From: Myxococcales bacterium
Lineage (GTDB): Bacteria; Myxococcota_A; Polyangia; Nannocystales; Nannocystaceae
Direction of reading: 5' to 3'
Length of the DNA stretch: 46,535 bases
Assembly: GCA_014240065.1 (NCBI GenBank)
Contig: JAAZXR010000014.1
Coordinates: 36,863 to 83,397 of the forward strand
Part shown: positions 19,836 to 27,183 of the stretch, piece after piece
How positions within the stretch are numbered: position 1 is the first letter of the stretch
Layout: every line of letters begins with the position of its first letter
The notes under the pieces: generated by a model
The model's input: only the letters and a program-made list of their open reading frames with translations
The model's database searches: none
What the model was told of the DNA's origin: nothing
Translations under genes and position numbers: made by a program

Positions 19836-20369
19836 CTAGCTGGCCGGATCGGGCATGCAAATTTTTCCCGACAACAACTTCGACGGGTTGTCCGGGTTGG
19901 GTGAGACGTACACGCCGCCGCTCCCCGTGGCTCGACACTCGTAACCACCGCGACAATCCGAGTCCTTCTTGCACTTGAGACGGCAGCTCGTGCGCACGCT
20001 CAAGATGTAGCCGCACAGCCCCTCGGGGAGGCAGAGCTCGTCGGCCGCGCACAGGTCGAGCGGCGGCAGCGCGGAACCATCTTGAGCCTCGCTCCACGTG
20101 TCCTCCCGCGCAGGGTCACACGCGACCGTCAAGAATGCCGAGCCGTACGCGGCGACGCAGGTCCCCTCGGAGGGGCAGGTTCCGTACGCGCAATTTTCGA
20201 TGGTGCACTCCCCTTCCCCGCTGGGGTCGAACGGGGCGTTGGAGAGATCACACTGGCGCTCTCCACGGATGCTGCAGTCCACGGCGCGCACGCAGGGATC
20301 GCCAATTTTTGGCTGACACGCCGCGAGGGCGAGGGCGAATGGCACGAGGGCGAGGCGACGGAGGAACAC
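19836..20369 (-). CDS. Cys-rich lipoprotein
   Basis: A 177-residue predicted lipoprotein: MFLRRLALVPFALALAAC gives the signal peptide and lipobox (C18). The mature part holds about 15 cysteines in short loops (GDPCVRAVDCSI, ENCAYGTCPSEGTC, DLCAADELCLPEGLCG, CRLKCKKDSDCRGGYECR), a pattern common in surface lipoproteins of myxobacteria and resembling small disulfide-knotted modules of animal secreted proteins. The function is unknown. The frame is open far upstream over the opposite gene, but the GTG at 20369 is the start: it directly precedes the signal peptide and has TAGGCT 8 nt upstream. Confidence 0.8.
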   Translation of the reverse strand: MFLRRLALVPFALALAACQPKIGDPCVRAVDCSIRGERQCDLSNAPFDPSGEGECTIENCAYGTCPSEGTCVAAYGSAFLTVACDPAREDTWSEAQDGSALPPLDLCAADELCLPEGLCGYILSVRTSCRLKCKKDSDCRGGYECRATGSGGVYVSPNPDNPSKLLSGKICMPDPAS

Positions 20370-20377
20370 GGCGTGGC

Positions 20378-20383
20378 AGCCTA
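20378..20383 (-). promoter_or_regulatory. Putative -10 (TAGGCT) for leaderless mRNA
   Basis: TAGGCT on the minus strand ends 8 nt before the GTG at 20369, between two divergent genes whose starts are only 48 bases apart. Confidence 0.4.
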
Positions 20384-20417
20384 CCCCAACAAGCCCTTTG
20401 GAAGCTAGGTCGAAACC

Positions 20418-21785
20418 GTGGCAGGCTCCACTGAGGTGGATCTCGACGAACTCATGGCCCGCTTGACGGCGCTCGCCAAGGCCCAGGCGTCCTCCGGCGA
20501 GGCGGGCTCCGAGGACGGGGCCGGCGGGAACTTTGACTGCGTCGGCTGCGAGGGCTGCCGTCGGTGTCGATTTTGTGCCGCGTGCAGCGATTGTGAGGAC
20601 TGCACCTACTGCGAAGAGTGCGTCGAGTGCGTGTCGTGCACACACGCGGTGCGGAGCGTGGAGTGTGGCGACTCGAGCCACCTTCGCGACTGTCGCGGCT
20701 GCGAAGACAGCCGCTACTTGCTGCTGTGCGTCGAGTGCGTGTCTTGTACCTACTGCCTCGGGTGCGTCGGACTCGAGGGTGAGGAATTCCACGTGCTCAA
20801 CGAGTCGGTCTCGCGCAGCCAGTATTTCAAGCTCGTGAAGGCCTTGAGCATCGAGATGGAGGTGCGAACCCACCTCGGGTGGAGACCCGCTGTGATCGGG
20901 CTCGAACCGGCGGAGCGCGACCCCGCGTGGGGCGACGGGGCGCAGGCTGACGAAGGAGATGGGGAGCTTCGCGCGGCGACGGAGCCGATCCACGAGATCC
21001 CAGAAGACACCTCGGGGCTCGCTGCGCAGGCCGGGGGTGGCCTCGCGGGCCCGGGGTCGCAGCGGGGCCGAGGCGTCACGCACGATTCACGTTCGGCGGC
21101 TGCCGCTCACCGCGGTGAAGAAGATGAGAGGCGGTCGTTTACGGGATTTGAAGATCCGCCGACGCCGAGCGCCTCGTCCGCTGTCGGGAGGTCCGGGTGG
21201 ATCTCGGCCATCGCCGACGCGACGGGTGGCGCCGACGAAGACGACCCGATCACAGATTCCTCGCTGCCGGAGGTGACCCACACTCGCCTCATCGAGCCCA
21301 CCGATCCACGGGCTTCGATTGGGTCGCCCGAATCCAAGGGCCCGGAGCATCTGAGCCTCGACGCGCTCGATGCTGAGGGCGCTGGTGACGAGGCGTCCAA
21401 GCGGCCACCCACCCTCTCCTCGCAGAGGCTTGGAGAGGCTGTGAGCCGTTCGGTGCGTGGGCGCGGCGAGCGACGCCGCTCGGGAGACGGGGAAGGGCTC
21501 GATCCGCTCGGCGCGCTCGGGGAGGGCGGAGCGCCACGCAGCACGCTCTCGAAGCTCCGCGCAGGCGCGCGCGGGCCTTCGACCGCGACCGACCAACGAG
21601 TCGAGACCTCGTCGGAGGAGGAGCCGCCTCGTTCCTTGTTTGATCCAGTGTCTGCCCCCTCGGCGCCGCGCAAGGGCGACGCGAACGAAAACAGCGAGTC
21701 TTCGCGGGCGAGCCTGCGGCGCGGTCGAAGGCCCGTGCGGCGTGGGCGGCCCCCGAGCGACGATGACGATCCAGCGAAGGACTGA
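20418..21785 (+). CDS. Protein with cysteine at every third residue, disordered tail
   Basis: A 455-residue protein with no signal peptide. After a short helix, residues 41-116 contain 20 cysteines, all in one three-residue register: C41, C44 and so on to C74 are twelve in a row (CVGCEGCRRCRFCAACSDC and onward), then C83, C92, C95, C104, C107, C110, C113 and C116. Positions of the register that lack Cys hold Ala, Ser or Leu. A compact alpha/beta-looking segment follows (EFHVLNESVSRSQYFKLVKALSIEMEVR, 123-150), and then about 300 residues rich in Glu, Ser, Arg and Pro that look disordered. The regular spacing suggests a three-sided repeat coil or a metal/cluster-loaded rod. I know no function. 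GTG at 20418; TAGGTC lies 6 nt upstream. Confidence 0.75.
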   Translation: MAGSTEVDLDELMARLTALAKAQASSGEAGSEDGAGGNFDCVGCEGCRRCRFCAACSDCEDCTYCEECVECVSCTHAVRSVECGDSSHLRDCRGCEDSRYLLLCVECVSCTYCLGCVGLEGEEFHVLNESVSRSQYFKLVKALSIEMEVRTHLGWRPAVIGLEPAERDPAWGDGAQADEGDGELRAATEPIHEIPEDTSGLAAQAGGGLAGPGSQRGRGVTHDSRSAAAAHRGEEDERRSFTGFEDPPTPSASSAVGRSGWISAIADATGGADEDDPITDSSLPEVTHTRLIEPTDPRASIGSPESKGPEHLSLDALDAEGAGDEASKRPPTLSSQRLGEAVSRSVRGRGERRRSGDGEGLDPLGALGEGGAPRSTLSKLRAGARGPSTATDQRVETSSEEEPPRSLFDPVSAPSAPRKGDANENSESSRASLRRGRRPVRRGRPPSDDDDPAKD

Positions 21786-21824
21786 TCCGCCGCTCTCTTC
21801 GCGCAGGACCGGGGCGAGGCGCGC

Positions 21825-22673
21825 CTACGCGCTTTGATCACTCGGGCCAAGGGGCGGGTCTCCCCCGAGTCGGGAGGCGACGGCCGCCGCCTCTTGGACG
21901 GCCCTCGCCAAGACCGAGCGAATGCGGCCGTCCTCCATGGTCAAGAGTCCGGCGATGGTGCAGCCGGCGGGCGTGGTGACATCGTCTTTGAGCGCGGCGG
22001 GGTGGGCACCGCTGGCGAGGACCATGCTCGCGGCGCCTTCGAACACGGAAGCGGCGATCTCCACGGCCCGGTCTCGCGGGAGCCCCATCATGACGCCCCC
22101 GTCTGTGAGCGCCTCGATCATCACGTACACGAAGCCTGGTCCGCTGCCGTTGAGGGCGGTCACGGCGTCCATGTGGGCGTCGTCGAGCTCGATGCAGCGC
22201 CCGACGGCGCAGAAGATGTCGCGGACCGATTCGAGCTGGGCGTCGGAGACACCGGGCGCGCGGGCGAGGACGGTCATGCCCTTGCCCGCGGTGCAGGGGG
22301 TGTTGGGCATGGCGCGCACGCAGGCCGAGGCGGGGCAGCGCTCGCGCAGCCGGGCGAGGGGGACGCCGGCGGCGATGGACACGATCACCTTCCCCTCGAG
22401 GGCGGTGACGATGGCGGGATCGGACAAGAGCTCGAGCGCGCCTTTGGGCTTGAGGCACAACAACACGATCTCGGCGCCGTCGATGGCGGCGCGGTTGTCC
22501 TCGAGGGCTTGGACGCCGTAGGTGGTCGCGAGGCTCTCGCGCCTGGCCTCGCGGCGGCTCGTGGCGAGGAGGTCCGCGGGGGGTCTCGCGCCGGAGGCGA
22601 GCAGCCCGGCCACGATGGCCTCACCCATGGTGCCGCAGCCGAGGATGGCGATGGGGGATTGCGCGTGTGCCAT
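21825..22673 (-). CDS. proC: Pyrroline-5-carboxylate reductase
   Basis: A 282-residue ProC, which reduces pyrroline-5-carboxylate to proline with NAD(P)H in the last step of proline synthesis. The Rossmann motif AILGCGTMGEAIVAGLL is at residues 8-25, VLLCLKPKG follows, VRAMPNTPC contacts the cofactor, and the C-terminal dimerization domain carries LNGSGPGFVYVMIEAL and TPAGCTIAGLLTMEDG. The length fits the family. It is a single gene, convergent with the Cys-triplet gene. TAACAA lies 6 nt before the ATG. Confidence 0.97.
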   Translation of the reverse strand: MAHAQSPIAILGCGTMGEAIVAGLLASGARPPADLLATSRREARRESLATTYGVQALEDNRAAIDGAEIVLLCLKPKGALELLSDPAIVTALEGKVIVSIAAGVPLARLRERCPASACVRAMPNTPCTAGKGMTVLARAPGVSDAQLESVRDIFCAVGRCIELDDAHMDAVTALNGSGPGFVYVMIEALTDGGVMMGLPRDRAVEIAASVFEGAASMVLASGAHPAALKDDVTTPAGCTIAGLLTMEDGRIRSVLARAVQEAAAVASRLGGDPPLGPSDQSA

Positions 22674-22785
22674 GCAGCCTTGTTACCACAGGCGCCGGGC
22701 TTGACCGGGCGCCGCGGTCGCCATGGATCTGCGATCCCGCGCGAAATTTGGTGAAAGAGGCGGTGCCGCGCGACGATAGCGGCAC

Positions 22786-23184
22786 GTGCTCAAACCCCTG
22801 AAAATGCTCGTGACCCTCGCCGCCCTCGCCCTTTGCGTGTGGGCCTGTTTCTCGGTGCGGCTCGGGTCGCGCACGCTCGCGGAACACGCCGACGCGATCG
22901 GCCAGACCCCCGAGGCCGCCGCGTTGATCGAGGGGACGCGTGAGACCATCAACCCCGCGCTCGAGCGGGCCCGGGAGCGGGTCCTCGGCGAATATGTGAC
23001 GGCGCCCACCTACCTCGAACCCGGAGAGCCCGCCACGCAGGAAGCGAGTCCACCCGCCGAGTCCATCTACGCGGGACAAGGTTCGAATCTCGACATGGGA
23101 GCGCGGGATCGAGGGGCGACGCCAAGGCCTGCGCCCGAAGGGGCGACCCGCGCGGCCACGTCGCGACTTCCGGGTCGACGGTAG
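22786..23184 (+). CDS. Small single-pass membrane protein
   Basis: A 132-residue protein with an N-terminal basic-hydrophobic segment (LKPLKMLVTLAALALCVWACF), probably a membrane anchor or signal peptide, then a helical stretch (AAALIEGTRETINPALERARERVL) and a Pro/Ala/Arg-rich tail that is likely unstructured. No family is recognised. GTG start at 22786. It is followed after 107 bases by the TonB-dependent receptor gene, which has its own ribosome binding site and probably its own promoter. Confidence 0.55.
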   Translation: MLKPLKMLVTLAALALCVWACFSVRLGSRTLAEHADAIGQTPEAAALIEGTRETINPALERARERVLGEYVTAPTYLEPGEPATQEASPPAESIYAGQGSNLDMGARDRGATPRPAPEGATRAATSRLPGRR

Positions 23185-23250
23185 CCGCGACAAGGACGCG
23201 CGTTCGAGGGATGTCTTCCACGAAAGACGGGGATCCCCCTGGGGGTCGAC

Positions 23251-23256
23251 TATAGT
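23251..23256 (+). promoter_or_regulatory. Putative -10 (TATAGT) of the receptor gene
   Basis: TATAGT lies 35 nt before the GTG of the TonB-dependent receptor, with GGAGG between them at 23281. No good -35 is seen. This would give a normal leader of about 28 nt, unlike the leaderless genes. Confidence 0.4.
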
Positions 23257-23291
23257 CTCCCGGTGTCTCTTGTCGTGACGGGAGGTCTCCT

Positions 23292-25769
23292 GTGAGGCGG
23301 GCGGACCCTCGGTGGGCGCTTCGCATGCTCGTGGCGTGCGCCTGCATCGCAGGTGGGTGGCCGGTCGCGGCGGCGAGCGCTCCCCCACGGGATGCGCCGC
23401 CCTCCCCTGCCCCCGCGCCGTCCTCCCCTTCCCCCACGCCCTTGGAGCCCGCAGGTCTGGGCTCGGACGCGCCGGACGCTGCGGAGGTGCCGACAGCGGC
23501 GACCCACGGGCTGTGGGTGGGGGCCGTGCGGGTGGCGGGCGCCAAGGAATCGCTCGCGGGGGCGCAGGTGATCCCCGCCTCGGGCAGCGCGCCGTTCGAG
23601 ACGAACGAAGACGGTGAGTTCGAGCGCTGGCTGCTCCCCGGCACCTACGGCTTCATCCTGCGCGCGGAGGGATTCGAAGACCTCCCGGTACAAGTGACCC
23701 TCGCGGTGGGCGAGCGCGTCGAGCTCGAGTACCGCCTCCTCGAAGATCTCGATCGCGCGCGGTACCGGACCACCGTCGTCGATGATTTGGAGGTCGCCGT
23801 GTCTCGGACGCGGCTGGTGGAGGAGGAGATTCGCGGCGTCCCCGGCAGCCGCGGGGATCCGTTCAACGTGATCAAGAGCTTGCCAGGTGCCAACCAGGTC
23901 GCCGGCTTCTTGCCCTACGTGGTCGTCCGCGGCGCGGCGCCTGGGAACACCGGCTACTACCTCGACGGCCTGCGGGTCCCGTTGTTGTTTCATGTGGCGG
24001 CCGGACCCTCGGTGATCCACCCCTACTTCATCGACACCGTCGATTTCTACCCGAGCGGCGCGCCTGTGCGGCTCGGGCGCTTCGCCAGCGGGATCGTGGA
24101 GGGGCGGACGCGCAAGGCCCGGAGCGACCGGCTGCGCGGCGAGGTGGACGTGCGCTTGACCGACGCGGGGGCGCTGTTCGAGGTGCCCCTCGGCCGCCGC
24201 GTGCTGCCCGGCTGCGAGGAGGAGAAGCGACGCGACTGCCCACGTGGACCCGCCCGCGCCTCGTTCACGGTGGCTGGCCGCTACAGCTACCTCGGTGGGC
24301 TCTTGTCGCTCGTCCCGAGCCTCAACGCGCGGGTGCAGTTTTGGGATTTTCAAAGCCGCCTCGACCTGGACCTCGGACCGAGGGTCAGCTATCGCGCCTT
24401 CGCGTACGGCTCCAACGATCTCCTCGGCCAACGAGAAGCGCAGCGATTTAACGAGGACACGGAGCAGTTTGAGACCTATCAGCCCGACCCCATCGTGCAG
24501 TTTCGTTTCTATCGGCTCGATCAGCGGATCGTCCACGAGCTCGCCTCTGGCGGCGAAGCTCAATACAAGGTGGGGCTCGGCTACGATCGCACGGGCTTCG
24601 GCATCGATCGCGCCGGGGTGTGGCGGGTCATGCCACGGCTGCAGCTGATCAAGCCCATCCGTGAGGGCGTGGAGCTTGGGATCGGGCTGGACACCGAGTT
24701 TCAGTTTCACCGAGTTGACGCCTCCATCGACGAGGTGACGCTCGCCGATCCCGAGACGCTCTCGCTGGTGCTCAGCAACCGCAACGTCTCGTTGCTCGGG
24801 GCCTGGATGGACCTGCGGTGGCGGCGGGGTCGGGTGGAGGTGCGCCCCGGCGTGCGCGTCGACGCCTACATCCAAAACGGAGAGAGCGGGCATCTGCTGG
24901 GCGTCAAAAAAATCAGCAGGGCCCTCGGCGTCGATCCCCGGCTGTTGACCCGGGTCCGGCTGCATCCGCGATGGGTGTTGCGCCAATCGCTCGGGATATA
25001 TCACCAGCCCCCAGATTTACCGGTGCCGCTGCCCGGCATCGAGTCCTTCGGCTTCGAGCGGGGGCTGCAGCGCAATATTCAAGGTACGGTGGGCTACGAG
25101 TTTGAGCTGCCAGGAATCGCCGTCTTGACCCAAGACGCGTACGTGGGTCGCCTGTCGAATCTCCAGGACTTCGACTTGGAGGCGGCGAACACGTCGTTTG
25201 ACGAGGTGGAGGATTTGTTCGGCGCTGTGAACGGTTGGACCTTTGGGCTCGAGACCATGTTGAAGCTCGACCCCCGCCGCCGGACCTTCGGCTGGATCGC
25301 CTACACCCTCTCCCGCAGCATTCGACAGTATCCCGTCGGGGGTGCCGCGCCCTCCGCGTGGGATCAAACCCACATCCTCAACGTGGTCTTGGGCTACCGG
25401 ATCGGGCGCAAGTGGAGCTTCGGGGGCCGCGCCCACTACCACACCGGCAGGCCCTACACGCCGTCGTCTGGGTTTGGGGTGACGAGCGCGGAGCTCGCGG
25501 CGAACCGGAACAGCCGGCGCCTGCCAGGATTCTTTCAGTTCGATTTTCGCGTCGACCGGATCTGGACGCTGCCGGAGTGGGAGGTGCGCTTGTTCTTGGA
25601 TGTCACCAACGCGACGGTCAACGTCGAGGTCATCGGATGCTCGGGCACGGGCGCGGACGACACCTCCCCCGAGGGGACGCAGACCCGCGCCTCAAGGCTC
25701 GAGGAGTGCGGTGTCGCCCAAGGGATCCCCTACATCGTGCCGGGGCTCGGGGTGCGGGCGTCCTTTTGA
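23292..25769 (+). CDS. TonB-dependent outer-membrane receptor with carboxypeptidase-like N-domain
   Basis: An 825-residue outer-membrane protein. Residues 1-30 are a signal peptide, followed by a Pro/Ser/Ala linker (PPSPAPAPSSPSPTP) and a carboxypeptidase-regulatory-like beta sandwich near 75-155 (SGSAPFETNEDGEFERWLLPGTYGFILRAEGF). The plug domain follows at about 165-270 (VPGSRGDPFNVIKSLPGANQ, VVRGAAPGNTGYYLDGLRVP), then a beta-barrel that ends in Phe (GLGVRASF), as expected for BAM-inserted proteins. The transported ligand is unknown; no Fur box was seen upstream. GTG at 23292 follows GGAGG at 6 nt. It is monocistronic, and its 3' side meets a minus-strand terminator. Confidence 0.92.
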   Translation: MRRADPRWALRMLVACACIAGGWPVAAASAPPRDAPPSPAPAPSSPSPTPLEPAGLGSDAPDAAEVPTAATHGLWVGAVRVAGAKESLAGAQVIPASGSAPFETNEDGEFERWLLPGTYGFILRAEGFEDLPVQVTLAVGERVELEYRLLEDLDRARYRTTVVDDLEVAVSRTRLVEEEIRGVPGSRGDPFNVIKSLPGANQVAGFLPYVVVRGAAPGNTGYYLDGLRVPLLFHVAAGPSVIHPYFIDTVDFYPSGAPVRLGRFASGIVEGRTRKARSDRLRGEVDVRLTDAGALFEVPLGRRVLPGCEEEKRRDCPRGPARASFTVAGRYSYLGGLLSLVPSLNARVQFWDFQSRLDLDLGPRVSYRAFAYGSNDLLGQREAQRFNEDTEQFETYQPDPIVQFRFYRLDQRIVHELASGGEAQYKVGLGYDRTGFGIDRAGVWRVMPRLQLIKPIREGVELGIGLDTEFQFHRVDASIDEVTLADPETLSLVLSNRNVSLLGAWMDLRWRRGRVEVRPGVRVDAYIQNGESGHLLGVKKISRALGVDPRLLTRVRLHPRWVLRQSLGIYHQPPDLPVPLPGIESFGFERGLQRNIQGTVGYEFELPGIAVLTQDAYVGRLSNLQDFDLEAANTSFDEVEDLFGAVNGWTFGLETMLKLDPRRRTFGWIAYTLSRSIRQYPVGGAAPSAWDQTHILNVVLGYRIGRKWSFGGRAHYHTGRPYTPSSGFGVTSAELAANRNSRRLPGFFQFDFRVDRIWTLPEWEVRLFLDVTNATVNVEVIGCSGTGADDTSPEGTQTRASRLEECGVAQGIPYIVPGLGVRASF

Positions 25770-25783
25770 ACGCGCCATAAAAA

Positions 25784-25810
25784 CCGCCGCCGGAGGAGAG
25801 CCGGCGGCGG
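25784..25810 (-). terminator. Rho-independent terminator for the minus strand
   Basis: A perfect 10-bp stem (CCGCCGCCGG and CCGGCGGCGG) around a 7-nt loop. On the minus strand it is followed by TTTTTATGG; on the plus strand no T-run follows. It therefore ends a transcript coming from the right, namely the small gene at 25871-26059, and may also back up termination from the receptor gene. Confidence 0.8.
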
Positions 25811-25870
25811 CAGCGTTGACACGTTCAAGACAGAGACACAAGGAACAAAAATTGGAGGGTCGCTCGACCT

Positions 25871-26059
25871 CTAGGCAGCGGCAGCGGCGGCGGCGGCGGC
25901 GGGCCGAGGCGTCGCGACGTTGGTACGTCGCGAGGGCGCGGGGCTCGCCCGCAGAATGTGGGGATCGTCGTGCATTCGTTTGAGGTCGGCGAAGAACGGG
26001 CGCACGGTGATTGCGTGGACGAAGGAGCGGGCGAAGGCGAGGTTCTTTGGGTGGTTCAT
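25871..26059 (-). CDS. Small protein with C-terminal poly-alanine
   Basis: A 62-residue open frame: MNHPKNLAFARSFVHAITV at the N-terminus, then PFFADLKRMHDD, HILRASPAPSRR and a tail of nine alanines before the stop. By my count 51 of 62 codons end in G or C, as expected for a real gene here, and a strong minus-strand terminator stands 60 bases behind the stop. No Shine-Dalgarno sequence precedes the ATG. It matches no family I know. The C-terminal Ala run recalls protease-recognised tails but is genome-encoded. An alternative is that the region is a non-coding transcript. Confidence 0.5.
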   Translation of the reverse strand: MNHPKNLAFARSFVHAITVRPFFADLKRMHDDPHILRASPAPSRRTNVATPRPAAAAAAAAA

Positions 26060-26253
26060 GGCGGTCGTTCGATTGTCGAAGGGAGCGGAAGGTTCGGTCG
26101 TCTCGTGCACCCAGATACATATGCAGATGCGGTGCCAACCCCGTTTGACACCCACAAAAACGCGGCACACACGCATTTTGTGAGCGAGCGAAGGTACGGA
26201 TCACCCCGGTGAGATTCGACGTGATCGCTCGATATCGTTCGAATTCAGCCGCT

Positions 26254-26475
26254 TCAGCGCTCTTCGTCAACGTGGCGGTTCGTCACCATGGGCCGCGCGA
26301 ATTCGCCGGTGGGCGCGCCCGCGATCGCCACGGGCGTGACGATCGCGAGCGCGGATTGGCCGACCTTCTGACAATCCCGTCGCGTCCGCTTGGACATCTG
26401 CGACACGGGTGCCGCAGACGCTCGCATGCAGGCCAGCCCGGCCGATCCACCGGACGTCCGGGGGGCTCGCCTCAT
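26254..26475 (-). CDS. Possible small protein downstream of the DUF938 gene
   Basis: A 73-residue open frame whose ATG is 12 bases behind the stop of the DUF938 gene on the same strand, with GAGG about 10 nt before it. Codon third positions are mostly G or C. The sequence has a mild hydrophobic stretch (SALAIVTPVAIAGAP) and no recognised motif; an internal start at MSKRTRRDC is possible. The remaining DNA between this frame and 26060 is comparatively A/T-rich and may hold the promoter of the small poly-alanine gene. Confidence 0.3.
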   Translation of the reverse strand: MRRAPRTSGGSAGLACMRASAAPVSQMSKRTRRDCQKVGQSALAIVTPVAIAGAPTGEFARPMVTNRHVDEER

Positions 26476-26487
26476 CGACGGCTCGCC

Positions 26488-27102
26488 TCAGCGCGGGCGA
26501 TGAAAGATGGCGCACAGGTTGTTGGCGGGCATCGCTTCGACGTGGCGCTGGACCAGCCCGTGCGCCACGGCGTGCTCGGTGACGACGTTGAGGTCACGGA
26601 CACCCCACGCAGGATCCCGTTCCTTGAGGCGGGCGTCGAAGGCTTCGTTGCTCGGCGCCGTGTGTGCGCCCTCGCGCGTGAAGGGTCCGTACAAGATGAA
26701 CGTCCCGCCGGGCCCCAGGATCGTGGCGGCGCCCGCGAGCAGACCGAGGCACGCTTCCCATGGCGCGATGTGGATCATGTTGCAGCACAAGAGGGCGTCG
26801 ACGGCGTCGATCGGCCACGGCGTCCGCAGCACGTCAAGATCGAGCGCTGGCGCGACGCGGTCCCCTACCCCGCGCTCGCTCCGCCACGCGTCGATGCTCG
26901 CGCGGTGCTCGGGATCGGGGTCCGAGGGGATCCACCGCAGCTTCGGGCGCGAGCCCTGCATGGCGAAGTAGGTCAGATGCTCCCCGCTCCCGCTGGCGAT
27001 CTCCAGGAGCGTGCCCTCGGCGGGGAGCCACGGGTCGAGCGCGCTCATGATGGCGTCGCGGTTGCGTTCGGTCGCGGGGAAGTAGAGGCGTGCGTCGTTC
27101 AT
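26488..27102 (-). CDS. DUF938 SAM-dependent methyltransferase-like protein
   Basis: A 204-residue protein of the DUF938 family (class I methyltransferase fold). Signature segments are RNRDAI, LLEIASGSGEHLTYFA (the SAM glycine loop), WIPSDPDPEHRASI, CCNMIHIAPWEACLGLL, GGTFILYGPF, the TAPSNEAFDARLKERDPAWGVRDL region and a C-terminal MPANNLCAIFHR. The family is widespread and its substrate is not established. I start it at MNDARLYFPAT (27102), where conservation begins, although the frame is open 19 codons further. No ribosome binding site is obvious. Confidence 0.88.
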   Translation of the reverse strand: MNDARLYFPATERNRDAIMSALDPWLPAEGTLLEIASGSGEHLTYFAMQGSRPKLRWIPSDPDPEHRASIDAWRSERGVGDRVAPALDLDVLRTPWPIDAVDALLCCNMIHIAPWEACLGLLAGAATILGPGGTFILYGPFTREGAHTAPSNEAFDARLKERDPAWGVRDLNVVTEHAVAHGLVQRHVEAMPANNLCAIFHRPR

Positions 27103-27183
27103 GGGAGGCGCCGATCTCGAAGCGCAGGCGAAGGCTGCCGCCTCCCACACGCGAGGCACTCGCCGACCGCAGCGCGTCGACGG

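Noticed and set aside
23250-25004. Long minus-strand frame opposite the TonB-dependent receptor
   Set aside because: The receptor has a signal peptide, plug and barrel features and a ribosome binding site; the opposite frame has none.
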